Positions 62,801 through 64,000 of a stretch of DNA of 64,000 bases are shown in pieces. The notes beneath the pieces are model-generated. The model searched no databases. It saw only the letters and a list, made by a program, of their open reading frames with translations, and was not told the DNA's origin. The stretch covers positions 16,124 to 80,123 of the forward strand of contig JAKLII010000003.1 in the NCBI GenBank assembly GCA_022709695.1, read 5' to 3'. The stretch's first letter is position 1; every line of letters begins with the position of its first letter. This DNA comes from Bacteroidota bacterium. Its GTDB lineage: Bacteria; Bacteroidota; Bacteroidia; Bacteroidales; SKPS01. The translations under genes were made by a program, and so were the position numbers.

Positions 62801-64000
62801 AAAAATGTTTCTCTGAACTATACTGAAACAAACGGGTTTGTGCTTCCGGGCTTTGCCCACAAACCCAAATACCTGGGAAATGTATGGGAAATGAATGCAC
62901 CCGGTGTTCCGTTTGTGCTGGGATGGCAGGAAGATAATCTGCTGGAAAAGGCTTTCCGCGATAACTGGATGATACAGAGCGATTCGCTTCTTACAGCGGC
63001 CTATGCACAAAATCTTTCCCAAAACCTTACTTTCCGGTCCACCATAGAACCATTACCGGGATTACGGGTAGAAATCAATGCCAACCGTACCCTGCAGAAC
63101 AACGAGAGTGCGGTACTCCGCAGGGTGGATACTTTACCCTACTATGTGAAATATACGCCTCAGGTGGCAGGGAATTTCAGCATCTCATTTCTCTCATGGA
63201 AAACCGCATTCATCGAAACCGATAATGAGGAATACACCAATGAGACCTACAATAATATGCTGAAATACCGGGTGATCATCGCCGAACGGTACAAGGAGCG
63301 CAACATAAACAACTGGACCGGACTGTACCTGGTGGATCCCGTTACCGGTGAAGAATATCCCGACGGTTACGGCGCCACCCAGCAGGACGTATTGCTGTCG
63401 GCATTTCTGGCTGCCTACGCCGGCGTTGATCCCGACAGGGTGGAACTCTCCCCGTTCCCAAAAATTCCCATGCCCAACTGGACCATCACCTACAATGGCC
63501 TTACCCAGATACCGTTTATGGCGAAATATTTCAGAACCTTCTCGGTAAGCCATGCCTACCGCTCTACGTTCAACATTGGTGGCTTCTCGCAGAATATCCG
63601 CTATACCGAAGATGACGACGGAATGCAGATCATCCGCGACGAACTGGGCAACAACTATCTGCCCAGGTATGATATTGGCCAGGTGACCATCTCTGAACAG
63701 TTCAGCCCGCTGCTGAAATTTGATATGACCATGGAAAACAGCCTCATGGCCAACATCGAATTCAAACGGTCCAGAACCCTCTCCCTCAGCTTTGCCAACT
63801 ACCAGATTACCGAAATCTTCAGCAAAGAGTTCGTAATCGGCAGCGGATACAGGGTCAAGGATGTAAAATTCAAGATCAACTCAGGAGGCCGAACCCTTGA
63901 CCTGAAGAGTGACCTCACCCTCAGGCTCGACTTCTCCTTCCGGAACAACATCACGGTATTGCGGAAAATCGTGGAACAGATCGACCAGCCTTCGATGGGG
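56879..64000 (+). CDS. sprA: T9SS outer-membrane translocon protein SprA (Sov), 3' end outside window
   Basis: SprA is the giant beta-barrel through which T9SS cargo crosses the outer membrane. The frame is open for 2374 codons to the window edge and is near the family's full length. The opening DTIPYPFKGNTGNPLEDTLKHPLYL and FSLSFDDYVLFNYYQ, and the late DLTLRLDFSFRNN, are characteristic. The start is TTG 56879, preceded by AAGGA at a good distance; no ATG fits between the ruvA stop and the hydrophobic signal segment (FIIRALAASFLFLIIW). It follows ruvA and probably shares its promoter. Confidence 0.93.
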   Translation, partial: MEKFIKFIIRALAASFLFLIIWTTEAKWYPTDPSALPEDPTSFQPPDTIPYPFKGNTGNPLEDTLKHPLYLNPSVIQQEVVYDPVTNSYIFTDKIGETPIGDPFSLSFDDYVLFNYYQSQQKYWRDRARLDAPGDRGGLIPRITIPGDAFAGIFGSNTVDIRPQGSAELIFGVKSNYRNDPALSARQRRYTNFDFQQKIQMKVMAKVGDKINFGLNYNTEATFEFDNKTKLAYEGKEDEIIKLVEFGDVTMPLNGTLITGSQRLFGIKTKMQFGKATVTTVFSKQESKSQSITVSGGAQMSEFYFKADQYEENRHFFIGQYFRDNYNKALENLPIVNSPVNITNLEVWVTNVGAATTENRNIIALLDLGEQKTYTQVYNAGPSVFPDNQLSNDMLQQLMPAGSGDSLKMRDINQVSTYLKDVKGLTQGIHFEKIENARKLNPNEYTFNPKLGFISLNMRLNTDQVLAVSYQYQVVGQNEIYRVGEFSNGGITGKDVLVTKLLRSTTTNVDVPTWDLMMKNVYSLQAFQVNKDDFRLNVVYTHDENGVPMGYFTEGKINGIPLIRVMNMDNLNVNMEPVNDGVFDFLDGAATGAGTIQANNGRIYFPQIEPFGKDLRAAFGDNQIADKYVFEELYRKTKTDAQQLPQKNKFYLEGRYKSSGGAEISIGGFNIPKGSVKVTAGGVLLTENVHYTVDYTLGRVKIIDEGYLNSGVPITINTESEDIFNFQTKRLMGTHIDYKISNNFNLGATVLNLHERPITYKVNYGDEPISNTIWGLDAQYQSEVPFVTKMIDKLPFIDTKAPSSINFEGEFAHLIPGHPRVIGKTGTSYIDDFEGSSSGYDIKNIGQWKMASTPQGQTDLFYEGNLSNSLGYGFNRAKFAWYVVDPIFFEKSNPIPVTIEDKNNHYVRQIREQEVFPNKEKDNNVEIPLAVLNLYLNPAERGPYNFETSGTSFSAGLNPDGTLKDPSSRWGGIMRRIETPDFEATNVEYIEFWMMDPFIDPDYTNQANGPLEALQDGGYLYINLGDISEDILKDGRKSWENGLPNSPLVKDVDTTIWGRVPTGTQIVNAFDNNPNARKYQDVGLDGLGDDDERSFFTTYLADVAALVNTNAYTLIEEDPAADNYHYFRGPDLDQANANILERYMLYNGQQGNSNTSEQDQELGITNFSTLATTLPDNEDINNDNTLSEGEKYFQYRIDLTPGKMVVGENYITDIYEAVNVPLRDNKTANVKWYQFKIPVRQYEKVVGDIRDFKSIRFMRMYMRGFSEPVALRFATLELVRGEWRKYGFSLLQPGEYIPIDDQSATAFHVSTVNIEENAYRNPVTYALPPDIERERNIISTTLSQLNEQSLSLKVCNLLDGDARAVYKITDFDLRRYKKLKMYVHAESACSAADEYKNTLQNGDLTLFVRLGNDFTGNYYEYEVPLEFTPWGTTASQNNGRALIWPETNNMEIDLEALAMVKQARNTAIRSGDMSVSITAPYTSMDGDRRITVIGTPNLSDVKTIMIGIRNPKKAGIIGPDDGMSKSAEVWVNELRLTDFNEHGGWAAQSRISATLADLGTLQLAGNISTPGFGSIDKKILDRQQETIFGYDVATNLELGRFFPEKSGIKIPMHFDFSENISNPEYNPLNPDVLFQEDLNTYANKAERDSVKKLSQDYVMRKSLNFVNVSKMSTGKGKAPRFYDISNFNVSYAYNETYLRNIDIEYDRKQKYTGMFAYNFNSNPKPVRVFSKSKFLSKYKALAIIRDFNFYYSPKLISFRTSINREYQEQKIRNKSIAMIIIDPTYLKKYEWSRQYDVKYDLSQGIRLEYGANAMALFREPDGKRDRDDQAYRDTIFNQFLNLGDLNNLQQQFGVNWTVPVNKLPLMDWLSVNARYAGTYQFTGALLAAEELGGTIENSNNIMLTGSGNLTTLYNKIPYLKQLQQSTQSATQAPGQRFTKEIKELDAEGKTPEDTVPINVGRIILDNFFRILTGVKNVSLNYTETNGFVLPGFAHKPKYLGNVWEMNAPGVPFVLGWQEDNLLEKAFRDNWMIQSDSLLTAAYAQNLSQNLTFRSTIEPLPGLRVEINANRTLQNNESAVLRRVDTLPYYVKYTPQVAGNFSISFLSWKTAFIETDNEEYTNETYNNMLKYRVIIAERYKERNINNWTGLYLVDPVTGEEYPDGYGATQQDVLLSAFLAAYAGVDPDRVELSPFPKIPMPNWTITYNGLTQIPFMAKYFRTFSVSHAYRSTFNIGGFSQNIRYTEDDDGMQIIRDELGNNYLPRYDIGQVTISEQFSPLLKFDMTMENSLMANIEFKRSRTLSLSFANYQITEIFSKEFVIGSGYRVKDVKFKINSGGRTLDLKSDLTLRLDFSFRNNITVLRKIVEQIDQPSMG

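Overview
The window is a gene-dense chromosomal segment of a Bacteroidota bacterium, probably a free-living or gut/sediment member of the Bacteroidia outside the genus Bacteroides. The evidence is many promoters with the Bacteroidota -7 box TAnnTTTG, a nearly complete sprA (core of the type IX secretion system, T9SS), a T9SS type A C-terminal domain, many lipoproteins and TonB-type proteins, a PG0541-like protein beside an RND pump, and secreted proteins whose signal peptidase site is followed by Gln. Most genes are housekeeping. I see no phage, insertion sequence, CRISPR array or rRNA.

Layout. 1-1.1 kb: 3' part of a PAS histidine kinase. 1.2 kb: tRNA-Arg(CCT). 1.6-6.2 kb: hemW, then a tight run GH3 protein - LysE exporter - TonB-C protein - muramidase. 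6.2-8.2 kb: unknown gene, DUF4197 lipoprotein and divergent frr. 8.2-14.1 kb (minus): radical SAM, AI-2E permease, rodA, mrdA and a lipoprotein. 14.2-19 kb: LuxE-like gene, deoC, cysC-cysD-cysN. 19-23 kb (minus): tonB, vanZ-like, gcvH and a two-component pair; a T9SS cargo gene diverges from the kinase. 24-26.4 kb (minus): pheS, cyclophilin, tdk. 26.5-37 kb (plus): unknown gene with a PEPV linker, nitroreductase, M28 peptidase, rsmI, asnS, rpoN, PAP2-like membrane protein, polA. 37-41.4 kb (minus): mltF-like transglycosylase, beta-helix protein, sirtuin. 41.4-48 kb (minus): complete RND efflux operon under a TetR regulator whose promoter overlaps a perfect 14-bp-arm palindrome. 48-52 kb (plus): small membrane protein, lipocalin, triple FKBP, PhoH, four-helix-bundle gene. 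52-54.6 kb (minus): glutaminyl cyclase, cysS. 54.7-64 kb (plus): malic enzyme, ruvA, sprA (runs off the end).

How the genes fit together. Cell envelope and secretion dominate: PBP2/RodA for cell elongation, two peptidoglycan hydrolases, periplasmic prolyl isomerases of two families, a T9SS translocon and cargo, and a glutaminyl cyclase able to cap the N-terminal Gln left by signal peptidase on most exported proteins seen here. cysCDN make APS and PAPS. The most unusual element is at 51.7-52.1 kb: a four-helix-bundle (S23 family) gene bounded by 34-bp inverted repeats, laid out like a 23S rRNA intervening sequence but located between protein genes. A third copy of the repeat core lies next to the tRNA.
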